Assembly (NCBI RefSeq): GCF_003046185.1
Contig: NZ_PZZL01000004.1
Span: forward strand, 124,001-188,000
Direction: 5' to 3'
Length of the DNA stretch: 64,000 nt
From: Phreatobacter oligotrophus
Lineage (GTDB): Bacteria; Pseudomonadota; Alphaproteobacteria; Rhizobiales; Phreatobacteraceae
Each line of letters opens with the position of its first letter. The first letter of the stretch is position 1. A program made the translations under genes and the position numbers. A model generated the notes under the pieces. The model was not told where the DNA came from and ran no database searches. It saw only the letters and a program-made list of their open reading frames with translations. Positions 46,212 through 54,484 of the stretch are shown one piece after another.

Positions 46212-48332
46212 TCAGGCTCCCTTGGAGGGCGAGCGCTTGGCCGGGGCGGCCTTGCGGGCAGTGAGGACGAGGCCGAGACCGGCATCGATCGAGGCGTCGA
46301 AGCTCGCGGTGACGAAGGTGGACGTGCCGGCCTCGACGATGATGGCGGGGCCCTCGACGCTCGCGCCCGGCGCCATGGCGAGGCGGTCATACATCGGCAC
46401 CTTCACGGTCTTGCGGGCTTTCGCGTCATAGACCGGCCGCGTGCCGATCGGCTTCGGCGCGGCGCGCTTCTTCGGTTTGGGCAGAACCGGCGGCCGAGCC
46501 GTGTCGGTGGTCACCAGCACGGCCCAGGACAGGATCTCGATGGCGGCGCCGGGAATATGGCGGGCGAAGAGCTGGCGATAGCCCGCCTCGAAGCTCTCGC
46601 GCATGGCCGCGAGGTCCTTCGTGGCCAGCGCCCGGTTGGGCAGCGACACGGCGATTTCGTGGCCCTGGCCGGCGTAGCGCATGAAGGCGGTGCGGGTCTC
46701 GGTCAGCTTGCGGGAGCCGGCGGCCGCCTTGGCGAGACCGGTTGCCTCGGCGCTCATCGACGCCAGCAGCGCATTCGCCTCCTTCAGGTCGAACCGGTCG
46801 AGCCGCATGAACTTCGAGTGGACAAGTTCATAGGCAGCCGGTGCGCGAAGGAACCCCACCGCCGAGCCGACGCCGGCATCGGCCGGCACGACGACGCGGG
46901 CGATGCCGAGCTTCTCGGCGAGGCGCGCGGCATGGAGCGGCGCGGCGCCGCCGAAGGCCACCATGGTGTGGTCGGCGACGACGACGCCGCGCTCCACCGA
47001 ATGGACGCGGGCAGCGTTGGCCATGTTCTCGTCGACGATCTCGGCGACGCCATGGGCCGCCATGGCGGTGGAGAGTGAGAGCGGCTGGCCGACGCTGGCG
47101 TCAAGCGCCGCAACCGCCTTTTCCGGATAGAGCGTGATGGCGCCACCGGCGAAGCGCGCCGGCTCGATCTTGCCCAGCGCCACATCCGCATCCGTGACGG
47201 TCGGCAGCGCGCCGCCGCGGCCATAGCAGGCCGGGCCCGGCACCGAGGCCGCCGAATCCGGGCCGACCGTGATGCGCTTCAGGCTGTCGACGCGGGCGAT
47301 GGAACCGCCGCCGGCGCCGATCTCCACCATCTCGATGACGGGAATGCGGACGGGCAGGCCCGAACCCTTCATGAAGCGCGACTGGCGGTCCACCTCGAAG
47401 GTGCGGGCCTTGTAGGGTGTCGCATCGTGGATCAGGCAGATCTTGGCGGTGGTGCCCCCCATGTCGAAGGAGAGAACCTTGGCCTCGCCCCGCTCGGCCG
47501 CGACGTGGGCGGCAAGGATCGCCCCGCCCGCCGGACCGGACTCGACGAGGCGGATGGGGAAGCGGGCGGCCGTCTCCAGCGTCGCCAGCGACCCGCCTGA
47601 CGTCATGAGGTGGATGGGCTTCGCATAGCCCTCCGCCGCGAAGCGCGCCTTCAGCCGGCCGAGATAGCCGGCCATCAGCGGCTGGACATAGGCGTTCGCG
47701 ACCGCCGTCGAGGTGCGCTCGTATTCGCGCATTTCCGGGCAGACCTCCGAGGACAGCGTCACGGCAATGCCAGGCGCTTCCTTCGCCAGGATCTCCCGCA
47801 CCCGCTGCTCATGCGCGTCATTGGCATAGGAATGGATGAAGGCAACCGCGACCGCCTCGACCTTTTCGGCCTTCAGCTGCTTGGCGACCTTGGCGACGGC
47901 CGCCTCGTCGAGGTCGATCCAGACCTTGCCGGTCACGTCGATGCGCTCGGGAACGGTGTAGCGCAGCTGGCGCGGCACGAGCTGGCGCGGCTTGTCGATG
48001 AAGATGTCGTACTGGTCGTAGCGCCCCTCGTCGGCGATCTCGATCACGTCGCGAAAGCCGTCGGTCGCGATCAGCGCGGTCTTAGCGCCTTTGCGCTCGA
48101 TCACCGCGTTGGTCGCGAGCGTCGTGCCGTGGACGAAGATGTCGAGGTCGGCGAAACCGATGCCGGCCTGCTTGAGCACGAGGCGCGTGCCCTCGACCAC
48201 CGCCTCCTCCGGCGCATGCGGCGTCGTCAGGACCTTGGTGGTGAAGCGGGCCTCGCCACGCTCCAGCACAATGTCGGTGAAGGTGCCGCCGATGTCGGTT
48301 GCAAGGCGCGTGATGGTTCGCTGCTGGGCCAT
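46212..48332 (-). CDS. hyuA: Hydantoinase A / oxoprolinase alpha-type subunit
   Basis: A 706-residue HyuA, the ATP-binding half of the complex with HyuB. The actin-like ATPase motifs are present: LATDIGGTFTDIVLERGE at the start, TTLATNAVIERKGAKTALIA, SFDMGGTTAKICLIHDATP, IGAGGGSIARVD and a late MVAFGGAAPLHAARLAEKLG. The C-terminal beta-rich region (about 500-690) ends with PAIIVEAGTSTFVTASFDAS, typical of N-methylhydantoinase A. Start ATG 48332. It is first in the - strand operon and divergent from the creatininase-family gene over a 274-base gap with an operator-like palindrome. Confidence 0.92.
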   Translation of the reverse strand: MAQQRTITRLATDIGGTFTDIVLERGEARFTTKVLTTPHAPEEAVVEGTRLVLKQAGIGFADLDIFVHGTTLATNAVIERKGAKTALIATDGFRDVIEIADEGRYDQYDIFIDKPRQLVPRQLRYTVPERIDVTGKVWIDLDEAAVAKVAKQLKAEKVEAVAVAFIHSYANDAHEQRVREILAKEAPGIAVTLSSEVCPEMREYERTSTAVANAYVQPLMAGYLGRLKARFAAEGYAKPIHLMTSGGSLATLETAARFPIRLVESGPAGGAILAAHVAAERGEAKVLSFDMGGTTAKICLIHDATPYKARTFEVDRQSRFMKGSGLPVRIPVIEMVEIGAGGGSIARVDSLKRITVGPDSAASVPGPACYGRGGALPTVTDADVALGKIEPARFAGGAITLYPEKAVAALDASVGQPLSLSTAMAAHGVAEIVDENMANAARVHSVERGVVVADHTMVAFGGAAPLHAARLAEKLGIARVVVPADAGVGSAVGFLRAPAAYELVHSKFMRLDRFDLKEANALLASMSAEATGLAKAAAGSRKLTETRTAFMRYAGQGHEIAVSLPNRALATKDLAAMRESFEAGYRQLFARHIPGAAIEILSWAVLVTTDTARPPVLPKPKKRAAPKPIGTRPVYDAKARKTVKVPMYDRLAMAPGASVEGPAIIVEAGTSTFVTASFDASIDAGLGLVLTARKAAPAKRSPSKGA

Positions 48333-48493
48333 GGATGCCGGTCCGATCCCCTCTGCCGGCGGTCACAGCCCCGTTGCGTGACCGCCCTATCGACGCCGGA
48401 GTGCCGACGCCCTGGTTGTCGCATGGCACGGCACCTGCCGCGATCCCCAAGCGCGCCGGACCTGACATTCCGTGGGACTATTCCGCATGTCAA

Positions 48494-48522
48494 CAATTCA
48501 TCGACAATTCGTCTGCGAATTG
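48494..48522. promoter_or_regulatory. Operator-like repeats in the hyuA/creatininase divergent gap
   Basis: CAATTCG (48505-48511) and CGAATTG (48516-48522) form a perfect 7-bp inverted repeat with a TCTG centre. A third half-site CAATTC lies at 48494-48499, eleven bases (one helical turn) before the second. TGTCAA just before it (48488-48493) reads TTGACA on the reverse strand and could be the hyuA -35 box. The AT-rich, symmetric block stands out in a GC-rich gap and looks like a binding site for a dimeric regulator controlling both directions. Confidence 0.6.
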
Positions 48523-48606
48523 GAGACATGCGTGCGCCGCACGGTCGGCGGGGATCGACCCGCGCGTGACCGGCTGTCACCATGGCCGGCGCAGAGGAGA
48601 GAGCCC

Positions 48607-49383
48607 ATGGCCGCGACATCCACCCCGACCGTCGAATGGTCGAAGCTCACCGCGCCGGAACTGAAGGCCCTCGCCGCGCTGGAGGCGACCGTGCTCCTGC
48701 CGGTCGCCTCGACGGAACAGCACGGCCCCCATCTCGGCACCGGCGTCGACACGACGCTCTGCGGCGCGGTGTGCCGGATCGCTGCCGAGAAGGCGATGGC
48801 GCAACGGCCTGTGGTCGTCGCGCCGACGCTCTGGGTCGGCATGGCCGAGCACCACATGGCCCATGGCGGAACCTTCACCCTGGACATCCCGACCTATCGG
48901 GCCGTGCTGATCTGCCTCGTCCGCTCCGTCGCGCGTCATGGCTTCAAGCGGGTGCTGATCGTCAACGGCCATGGCGGCAACATGACCGCGCTCAATGCCT
49001 TCCTGCCCGACATCGAGCGCGAGACCGGGCTCGTGGTGGCGGCAACCACCTATTTCGAGCTGGCCCAGCCGGCCTTTGCGCCGATCCTCGAGGATCAGAC
49101 AAGCGTCCTCCATGCCTGCGAGGCCGAGACGGCCATGATGATGGCGGTCGCGCCCGAGGCGGTGCGGGAGGACAAGCTCACCGAGGCCGTCGGACCGCAT
49201 TTCGGCGATCCGCGGGCGGTGCTGGCGCCGCCCGCCCAGCGCTTCCGCTCGTTTGCCACCCTGACGGCCTCCGGCGTCCTCGGGGATGCCCGCAAGGCGA
49301 CGCGCCAGAAGGGCGAGCGCCTGCTGGCTGCCGCCACCGACGCCCTCGCCGATCTCATCGCCCGCGGTGAACCCTGGGAGTGA
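48607..49383 (+). CDS. Creatininase family protein (amidohydrolase)
   Basis: A 258-residue protein of the creatininase fold, a metal-dependent amidohydrolase. The metal-binding N-terminal motif is PVASTEQHGPHLGTGVDTTL (Glu, His, Asp). HHMAHGGTFTLD, VLIVNGHGGNMTALNAF and the late acidic motif HACEAETAMMM, usually HAGExET, are also present, the Gly-to-Cys change being unusual. Members open creatinine, or hydrolyse formamides in F420 or riboflavin pathways. AGAGGAGAG precedes ATG 48607. Next to hyuAB and an amidase gene, so cyclic or small amide breakdown is likely, though creatinine itself is unproven. Confidence 0.88.
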   Translation: MAATSTPTVEWSKLTAPELKALAALEATVLLPVASTEQHGPHLGTGVDTTLCGAVCRIAAEKAMAQRPVVVAPTLWVGMAEHHMAHGGTFTLDIPTYRAVLICLVRSVARHGFKRVLIVNGHGGNMTALNAFLPDIERETGLVVAATTYFELAQPAFAPILEDQTSVLHACEAETAMMMAVAPEAVREDKLTEAVGPHFGDPRAVLAPPAQRFRSFATLTASGVLGDARKATRQKGERLLAAATDALADLIARGEPWE

Positions 49384-49386
49384 GGC

Positions 49387-50340
49387 TCAGCGGATCTTCG
49401 CCAGCCACTTCTTGTCGAGCATGACATGGATGCCCTTGTTGCCGTTGACGACCTGCGTCACGCGCACATCGGCGACCAGCGACATCAGCGCGAAGGCCTC
49501 CTCGCGCTCCAGGCCCGACCGCGCGGACAGCAGGTCGATCATCGATCGCAGGGCGATCTGGACAGCCGTGTCGAGGTCGGGATCGAAGGCCATGGTGAGG
49601 ACATGGGTCGGCGTCTCCGCCATCGGCCAGGCCAGGCTCATGTCGTCGCGGACGGTGAGCTTGAACGTGCCGATGAGGCCGGTCTCGACCGCGGTGATGC
49701 AGACCTCGCCATCGCCCTGGGCGCCATGGGCATCACCCACGGAGAAGTTCGCCCCGTCGACGAAGACCGGCAGGTAGAGCGTCGTGCCGGCCACGAGCTC
49801 CTTGTTGTCGAGATTGCCGCCGTTGCGGCGCGGCGGCAGCGTGTTGACGCGGCCCCATTCGGCCGGCGGGGCCACAGCCATCACGCCGAAGAACGGCCGG
49901 TCGAGCGACACTTCATGGCCCCAGGGGAGCTTCGCCACCTTCCGCGCGCGGTCGATGCGCGAGTGGAAGACGCGCTTCGCCTTGAAGTCGTCCGGCAGCG
50001 CGCCGACGAGGGGCGCCACGAAGGTGTAGCCCCAGTCGTAATGCAGTTCGATCGCCTCGATATCGACCTGCAGGACCTGGCCGGCCTTGGCCCCGGCGAC
50101 CGCGACCGGACCGGTGCAGATATGGCCCGGCAGCGTCGGCCCGCCGAAACGGCGGTGGATGTCGAGGAGCCCTTGCGGATGGCCCCAGTCCGCCGGCGGC
50201 AGCATCTCCGGCCCGCCGGAGACGGTGGAGATGGTGATGCGCTCGCCTGAGGCGATGGTGGTGCGCGGGGCAAGCGTCGCGTCGAAATAGCCCCAATGGG
50301 CAGTGTCGGCGCCGGCGTCGAGGCGGTGGGTCATGGGCAA
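49387..50340 (-). CDS. Acetamidase/formamidase family protein
   Basis: The 317-residue protein belongs to the FmdA/AmdA family, which hydrolyses formamide or acetamide to ammonia and the acid. Motifs: THRLDAGADTAHWGYFDATL, GPVAVAGAKAGQVLQVDIEAI, YTFVAPLVGALPD and the metal/active region FFGVMAVAPPAEWGRVNTLPP with RRNGGNLDNKELVAGTTLYLPV, and VGDAHGAQGDGEVCITAVET. The C-terminus ends with TQVVNGNKGIHVMLDKKW, usual in the family. It converges with the creatininase-family gene four bases away, suggesting related substrates. True amide unknown. Confidence 0.9.
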   Translation of the reverse strand: MPMTHRLDAGADTAHWGYFDATLAPRTTIASGERITISTVSGGPEMLPPADWGHPQGLLDIHRRFGGPTLPGHICTGPVAVAGAKAGQVLQVDIEAIELHYDWGYTFVAPLVGALPDDFKAKRVFHSRIDRARKVAKLPWGHEVSLDRPFFGVMAVAPPAEWGRVNTLPPRRNGGNLDNKELVAGTTLYLPVFVDGANFSVGDAHGAQGDGEVCITAVETGLIGTFKLTVRDDMSLAWPMAETPTHVLTMAFDPDLDTAVQIALRSMIDLLSARSGLEREEAFALMSLVADVRVTQVVNGNKGIHVMLDKKWLAKIR

Positions 50341-50487
50341 GGTCCTTCAGCTCCAAGCCTGAGTGTAGCGCGGCCGTGCCCCCTGCCTAGCCGCAGGCAC
50401 TGCAGGACCCGCGATCAATTTCGCCGGCCCTGCATCCGATCGGGACGGTTTCGGCGTATGCTCGGTGAGAAGCGCAGGAGCCCCGCC

Positions 50488-51069
50488 ATGCCGACCCGTC
50501 GCAGCCTCCTTTCCGCCGCAGCCGCCCTCCCCGTTCTCGCCAGCACGCGCCTTCCGGCCACCGCGCAGGGCGTCTCGACCGCCGCCAGCTCGTCCACGGC
50601 CTATGCCTTCTCACTCGAAGGCCTCGATGGGAAGACCATCCGCCTCTCCGACCATGCCGGCCGCGTGCTCATGGTGGTGAACACCGCGTCCTCCTGCGGC
50701 TTCACCCCCCAATTCGCCGATCTCCAGACGGTCTATGCGCGCTACCGCGAGCGCGGGCTCACCGTCATCGGCGTGCCCTCGGACGACTTCAACCAGGAAC
50801 GCGGCACGGCCGCCGATATCGCGGCGGTCTGCCAGGGCATGTATGGCGTCGCCTTCCCGATGGCGGCCAAGCACCGGGTGACCGGCCGCGAGGCCCATCC
50901 GCTCTTTCGCTGGCTCGCCAGCCAGAAGCCGACGGACATTCCGACCTGGAACTTCCACAAGTTCATCATCGGCCGCTCCGGCCGCGTGGTCGGCGCCTTC
51001 CCGGCCCGCGTCCGCCCGACCGATCCGCGCATCATCGCGCTCATCGAGGCAGAGCTCGCAAGCGCCTGA
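50488..51069 (+). CDS. Exported glutathione peroxidase-like protein
   Basis: A 193-residue protein. It opens with a signal sequence carrying a twin arginine (PTRRSLLSAAAALPVLA), so it may leave the cytosol by the Tat pathway. The rest is a glutathione peroxidase with Cys as peroxidatic residue in VVNTASSCGFTPQFADLQ, the family segment IGVPSDDFNQERGT and the Trp motif IPTWNFHKFIIGRSGRVVG. It would reduce peroxides, probably with thioredoxin-like donors in the periplasm. Most bacterial Gpx lack a leader. Start at ATG 50488, with GCAGGAG upstream. Next gene rnd after 42 bases. Confidence 0.87.
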   Translation: MPTRRSLLSAAAALPVLASTRLPATAQGVSTAASSSTAYAFSLEGLDGKTIRLSDHAGRVLMVVNTASSCGFTPQFADLQTVYARYRERGLTVIGVPSDDFNQERGTAADIAAVCQGMYGVAFPMAAKHRVTGREAHPLFRWLASQKPTDIPTWNFHKFIIGRSGRVVGAFPARVRPTDPRIIALIEAELASA

Positions 51070-51111
51070 TATCTTTCGCAACGGCGCGAGACTCCTGTAA
51101 GGAGGATGGTG

Positions 51112-52284
51112 ATGCTCATCACCACCTCCTCTGATCTCGCTGCCGTCTGCGCACGGCTCGCCAGGCACCCCTTCGTCACAGTCGACACGGAGTTCCTCCG
51201 CGAGACGACTTTCTGGCCGAAGCTCTGTGTCATCCAGCTCGCCAGCACCGACGAGGCCGTGGCGGTGGATGCGCTCGCGCCGGGCCTCGACCTCGGCCCC
51301 TTCTTCGACCTGATGATCGATCCGGCCGTGGTGAAGGTCTTCCACGCGGCGCGGCAGGACGTGGAAATCATCTGGCACCTGTCGAAGCGCATCCCGACGC
51401 CGCTCTTCGACAGCCAGGTCGCGGCCATGGTTCTCGGCTATGGCGACTCGATCTCCTACGACCAGCTTGTCCAGCGCACCAACGGAACGCAGCTCGACAA
51501 GACCAGCCGCTTCACCGACTGGTCGAAGCGTCCGCTGAGCACGGCGCAGATCGACTACGCCATCGCCGACGTCACCCATCTGCGCGACATCTACGTCAAG
51601 CTGACCGGGGAGCTCGAGAAGCGCGGCCGCACCGACTGGGTGGCCGAGGAAATGGGCGTGCTCACCTCGCCCGACACCTACCGGCAGGAGCCCGAGCGCG
51701 CCTGGGAGCGCTTCCGCAACCGCGTGCGCAAGCCGCGCGAGCTCGCCGTGCTGATGGAGGTTGCCGCCTGGCGCGAGCGCGAGGCCCAGGGCCGCAACGT
51801 GCCACGCTCGCGCGTGCTCAAGGACGATGCGCTCTTCGACATCGCGCTGACCGGGCCGAAAACGCCGGAAGCGCTCGGCGCCATGCGCTCGATCCCCAAG
51901 GGCTGGGAGCGCTCACGCGACGGCCTCGCCGTGGTCGAGGCGGTCAATGCCGGTCTTGCCCGCGATCCGCGCAGCCTGCCGCCCATCGAGAAGCACCGGC
52001 CGCAGACCCAGTCCCAGTCGGCGACGGTGGAACTGCTCAAGGTGCTGCTGAAGATGGTGGCGGAGAAGCACCATGTCGCCGCCAAGGTCGTCGCGACCTC
52101 CGACGACCTCGACCGTATCGCCGAGGACGACGAGGCCGATATCGGCGCCCTCAAGGGCTGGCGCCGGGAGATCTTCGGCGACAAGGCGCTCGCCCTGAAA
52201 CACGGGCGCCTTGCGCTCGCCATCGAGCGCGGGCGGGTGACGACCGTCGAGCGCGCGCCCACCGTCGTCATCGCGGAGGCCTGA
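51112..52284 (+). CDS. rnd: Ribonuclease D
   Basis: About 390 residues. The DEDDy exonuclease domain covers 1-180 with Exo [21 protein letters not shown], Exo [16 protein letters not shown] and Exo [16 protein letters not shown] with its tyrosine. Two HRDC-type helical domains follow ([20 protein letters not shown] and a C-terminal set). RNase D trims tRNA 3' ends. AAGGAGG sits right before an ATG at 51106; the ATG at 51112 has the better spacing and is used. It precedes the dipeptidase gene by four bases, so both may be co-transcribed. Confidence 0.95.
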   Translation: MLITTSSDLAAVCARLARHPFVTVDTEFLRETTFWPKLCVIQLASTDEAVAVDALAPGLDLGPFFDLMIDPAVVKVFHAARQDVEIIWHLSKRIPTPLFDSQVAAMVLGYGDSISYDQLVQRTNGTQLDKTSRFTDWSKRPLSTAQIDYAIADVTHLRDIYVKLTGELEKRGRTDWVAEEMGVLTSPDTYRQEPERAWERFRNRVRKPRELAVLMEVAAWREREAQGRNVPRSRVLKDDALFDIALTGPKTPEALGAMRSIPKGWERSRDGLAVVEAVNAGLARDPRSLPPIEKHRPQTQSQSATVELLKVLLKMVAEKHHVAAKVVATSDDLDRIAEDDEADIGALKGWRREIFGDKALALKHGRLALAIERGRVTTVERAPTVVIAEA

Positions 52285-52288
52285 GCCG

Positions 52289-53482
52289 ATGAGCCGTCAG
52301 GACCCTGCCCTCGCCAAGGCGCTGGATCTCCTCGACCGGTTCATCCTCTTCGACGGCCATAACGACCTGCCCTTCACCATCCGCCGCGCCGCGGATGGCG
52401 ACGTGAAGGCCTATGGGCTCGATCGCGTCCACCAGGAGAGCGACACCGACATTCCCCGCCTGCGCGAGGGCCGCGTCGGCGCGCAGGTCTTCGCCGCCTT
52501 CGTCCCGACATCAGTGCCCGATCCCGGCCGCTTCACGCTGGAGCAGATCGCCATCGGTCTCGATATCGAGACCCTGCACCCCGATGTGTTCCGCCCCGCC
52601 CGCCGCGCCGCCGATATCGCGGCGGCCCGCCGCGCCGGCCGCATCGCCTCGGTCATCTCGGTGGAGAGCGCCGTCGGCCTTGGTGGCTCGCTATCGCCGC
52701 TCCGCGTCTGGTATGCCGCCGGCGTGCGCATCCTCACGCTCTGCCACAACGAGACCCTCGACTGGATCGATTCGGCCACCGACACGGCGCGCCACGGCGG
52801 CATCACCGCCTTCGGCCGCGCCGTCATCGCCGAGTGCAACCGCCTCGGCATGATCGTCGACCTCGCCCATGCCTCGCCCGCCGCCCAGAACGCCGTGCTC
52901 GACGTGACGACGGCCCCGGTCCTGTGGTCGCATTCCAATGCGGCGGCGCTCTGCCCGCATCCGCGCAATGTCACCGACGACGTGCTCGACCGGGTCAAGG
53001 CGAATGGCGGCGTGGTGATGGCGACCTTCGTGCCGAACTTCATCTCGCGGAAGAGCCACGAATGGATGTCGCCGCTGCAGGTGCACGGCAAGACGCCGCC
53101 CGGCGCCGACATCGATGCGGCCGTGGCGAAACGCGCGAACGAGGCGGGGCCCTGGCCGCGCGGGTCCATCGGCGAACTCTGCGACCACATCCAGTACATC
53201 GTCGGGCGCACCGGCCTCGCCCATATCGGCATCGGCTCGGATTTCTACGGCGGGCCGAATCCGCCTGACCTCGCCGACGCCTCGCGCTTCCCCCACCTCA
53301 TCGCCGAACTGGTGCGGCGCGGCTGGTCGGACGCGGCGCTGAAGGGGCTGCTCTCCGGCAATGCGCTGCGTGTCTGGCGCAAGGTCGAGGCTGAGGCAAA
53401 GGCTCGGCGCAGCGGGGCGCCGGGGATCGCAAGGGTGGCCGCCGAGACGATCGGCCGGCCGCGCCGCAAGCCGGCGGGCTGA
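52289..53482 (+). CDS. Membrane dipeptidase family (M19) zinc dipeptidase
   Basis: The 397-residue protein is an M19 (renal dipeptidase-type) metallopeptidase. The metal ligands are in FDGHNDLPFTIRR (His, Asp). Other motifs are VISVESAVGLGGSLSPLRVW with the bridging Glu, LTLCHNETLDWIDSA, VDLAHASPAAQNAVLDV, PVLWSHSNAAALCPHPRN and HIGIGSDFYGGPN. No signal peptide is visible, so it is probably cytosolic. It cleaves dipeptides, possibly including D-amino acid ones. Starts five bases after the rnd stop, with GGAGG inside the end of rnd. Often next to other amide hydrolases. Confidence 0.92.
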   Translation: MSRQDPALAKALDLLDRFILFDGHNDLPFTIRRAADGDVKAYGLDRVHQESDTDIPRLREGRVGAQVFAAFVPTSVPDPGRFTLEQIAIGLDIETLHPDVFRPARRAADIAAARRAGRIASVISVESAVGLGGSLSPLRVWYAAGVRILTLCHNETLDWIDSATDTARHGGITAFGRAVIAECNRLGMIVDLAHASPAAQNAVLDVTTAPVLWSHSNAAALCPHPRNVTDDVLDRVKANGGVVMATFVPNFISRKSHEWMSPLQVHGKTPPGADIDAAVAKRANEAGPWPRGSIGELCDHIQYIVGRTGLAHIGIGSDFYGGPNPPDLADASRFPHLIAELVRRGWSDAALKGLLSGNALRVWRKVEAEAKARRSGAPGIARVAAETIGRPRRKPAG

Positions 53483-53506
53483 CCCGCCGGCCCTGGGCCG
53501 CCCCGG

Positions 53507-54340
53507 TCAGTGCGCCATCAGCACCGGCACGGGCGAATACTGCAGCAGCGTCGTCGTCGTGCCGCCCAGCACCATCTGCCTCAAGCGAGAGTGGGCATAG
53601 GCACCCATGACGATCATCTGCGCACGGGTGTTCTGGGCGTGCTCGACGATCGTCTTGCCGACATTGCGGCTGTAGGGAAGGTTGGTCACCGTCACCTTCA
53701 CCCCATGATGGGCCAGCATCGGAGCAAGGTCCGCGCCGGCCACAAGCTCATCGGCATGGCGGTCGCCGAGGACCGAGACGATCTCCACCTGCCCGGCCTT
53801 GTCGATGAAGTCCGAGGCCGAGCCGATGGCGCGGGCTGCGACCGCCGAGCCGTCCCAGGCGACGACGATGGAGTTCGAGGCGCGCGCCGGGTCGAAACCG
53901 TCGGGCGCGAGGATGGTGGGCCGTCCCGTCGAGAGCAGCAGGGTCTCGGCGAGTTCGGTGGCCCAGACATCGTCGGGGCGCGGGCGGCCGCAGACGCAGA
54001 AGTCGTGCAGCCGGCCGCGCTTGCCGATCCGCGCGAACAGCGGATCGATGGCGTCGGTGATGACCTCCACCGAGGCGGCGACGCCGGCCCGGGTGGCAGC
54101 ACTGCGGACCTCCTGGCACACAGCGTCGGCCTTGTCGGTGCGGCCGTCATTCTCGTCGGCGACGATGGCCTGGACCTCGGCAACGCCGGAATAGACAACG
54201 ACCGGCACCTTGATGGCGCCGACCACGACGGAGAGATGGGCGCCGTTCGAAGCCGCGAGCGAGACGGCGTAGTCGATCGCCCCCTGCGGCTTCGAGCCGT
54301 CACCGGCGATGAGAGCGAGCAGAACCGACTTGATCGACAT
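53507..54340 (-). CDS. Universal stress protein, tandem UspA domains
   Basis: A 277-residue protein with two UspA-like domains, about 1-150 and 155-277. The second domain has the ATP-binding G-x2-G-x9-G pattern: MGAYAHSRLRQMVLGGTTTT, followed by LLQYSPVPVLMAH, typical of UspA. The first domain (VLLALIAGDGSKPQGAIDYAVSLAA) lacks this motif and so may not bind nucleotide. Usp proteins accumulate under starvation and stress; the partner is not known. An AAGGAG ribosome binding site stands six bases before the ATG. Standalone gene between the M19 dipeptidase and pccB. Confidence 0.88.
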   Translation of the reverse strand: MSIKSVLLALIAGDGSKPQGAIDYAVSLAASNGAHLSVVVGAIKVPVVVYSGVAEVQAIVADENDGRTDKADAVCQEVRSAATRAGVAASVEVITDAIDPLFARIGKRGRLHDFCVCGRPRPDDVWATELAETLLLSTGRPTILAPDGFDPARASNSIVVAWDGSAVAARAIGSASDFIDKAGQVEIVSVLGDRHADELVAGADLAPMLAHHGVKVTVTNLPYSRNVGKTIVEHAQNTRAQMIVMGAYAHSRLRQMVLGGTTTTLLQYSPVPVLMAH

Positions 54341-54484
54341 GATGGGCTCCTTGTTCTGGACCGAACCGGCGAGACCTTCGCCCGTTCCCGATCATGCCGC
54401 CTTGAGGCGGATCAGACAAAGCCCCCTTGCGCCGGAGGGCGCGGCTCCCAACGGGAGCGGGCCCACCGGCATGGAGTCACCGCC

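Noticed and set aside
45216-47078. 620-codon open frame opposite hyuA/hyuB
   Set aside because: It spans two well-supported genes on the other strand and has the His/Gly/Arg/Asp-rich composition of antisense translation. No motif recognised.
54400-54484. GC-rich hairpins between usp and pccB
   Set aside because: Several short stems (such as GCTCCC/GGGAGC) exist but lack a T-run, and any GC-rich stretch of this length yields similar stems.
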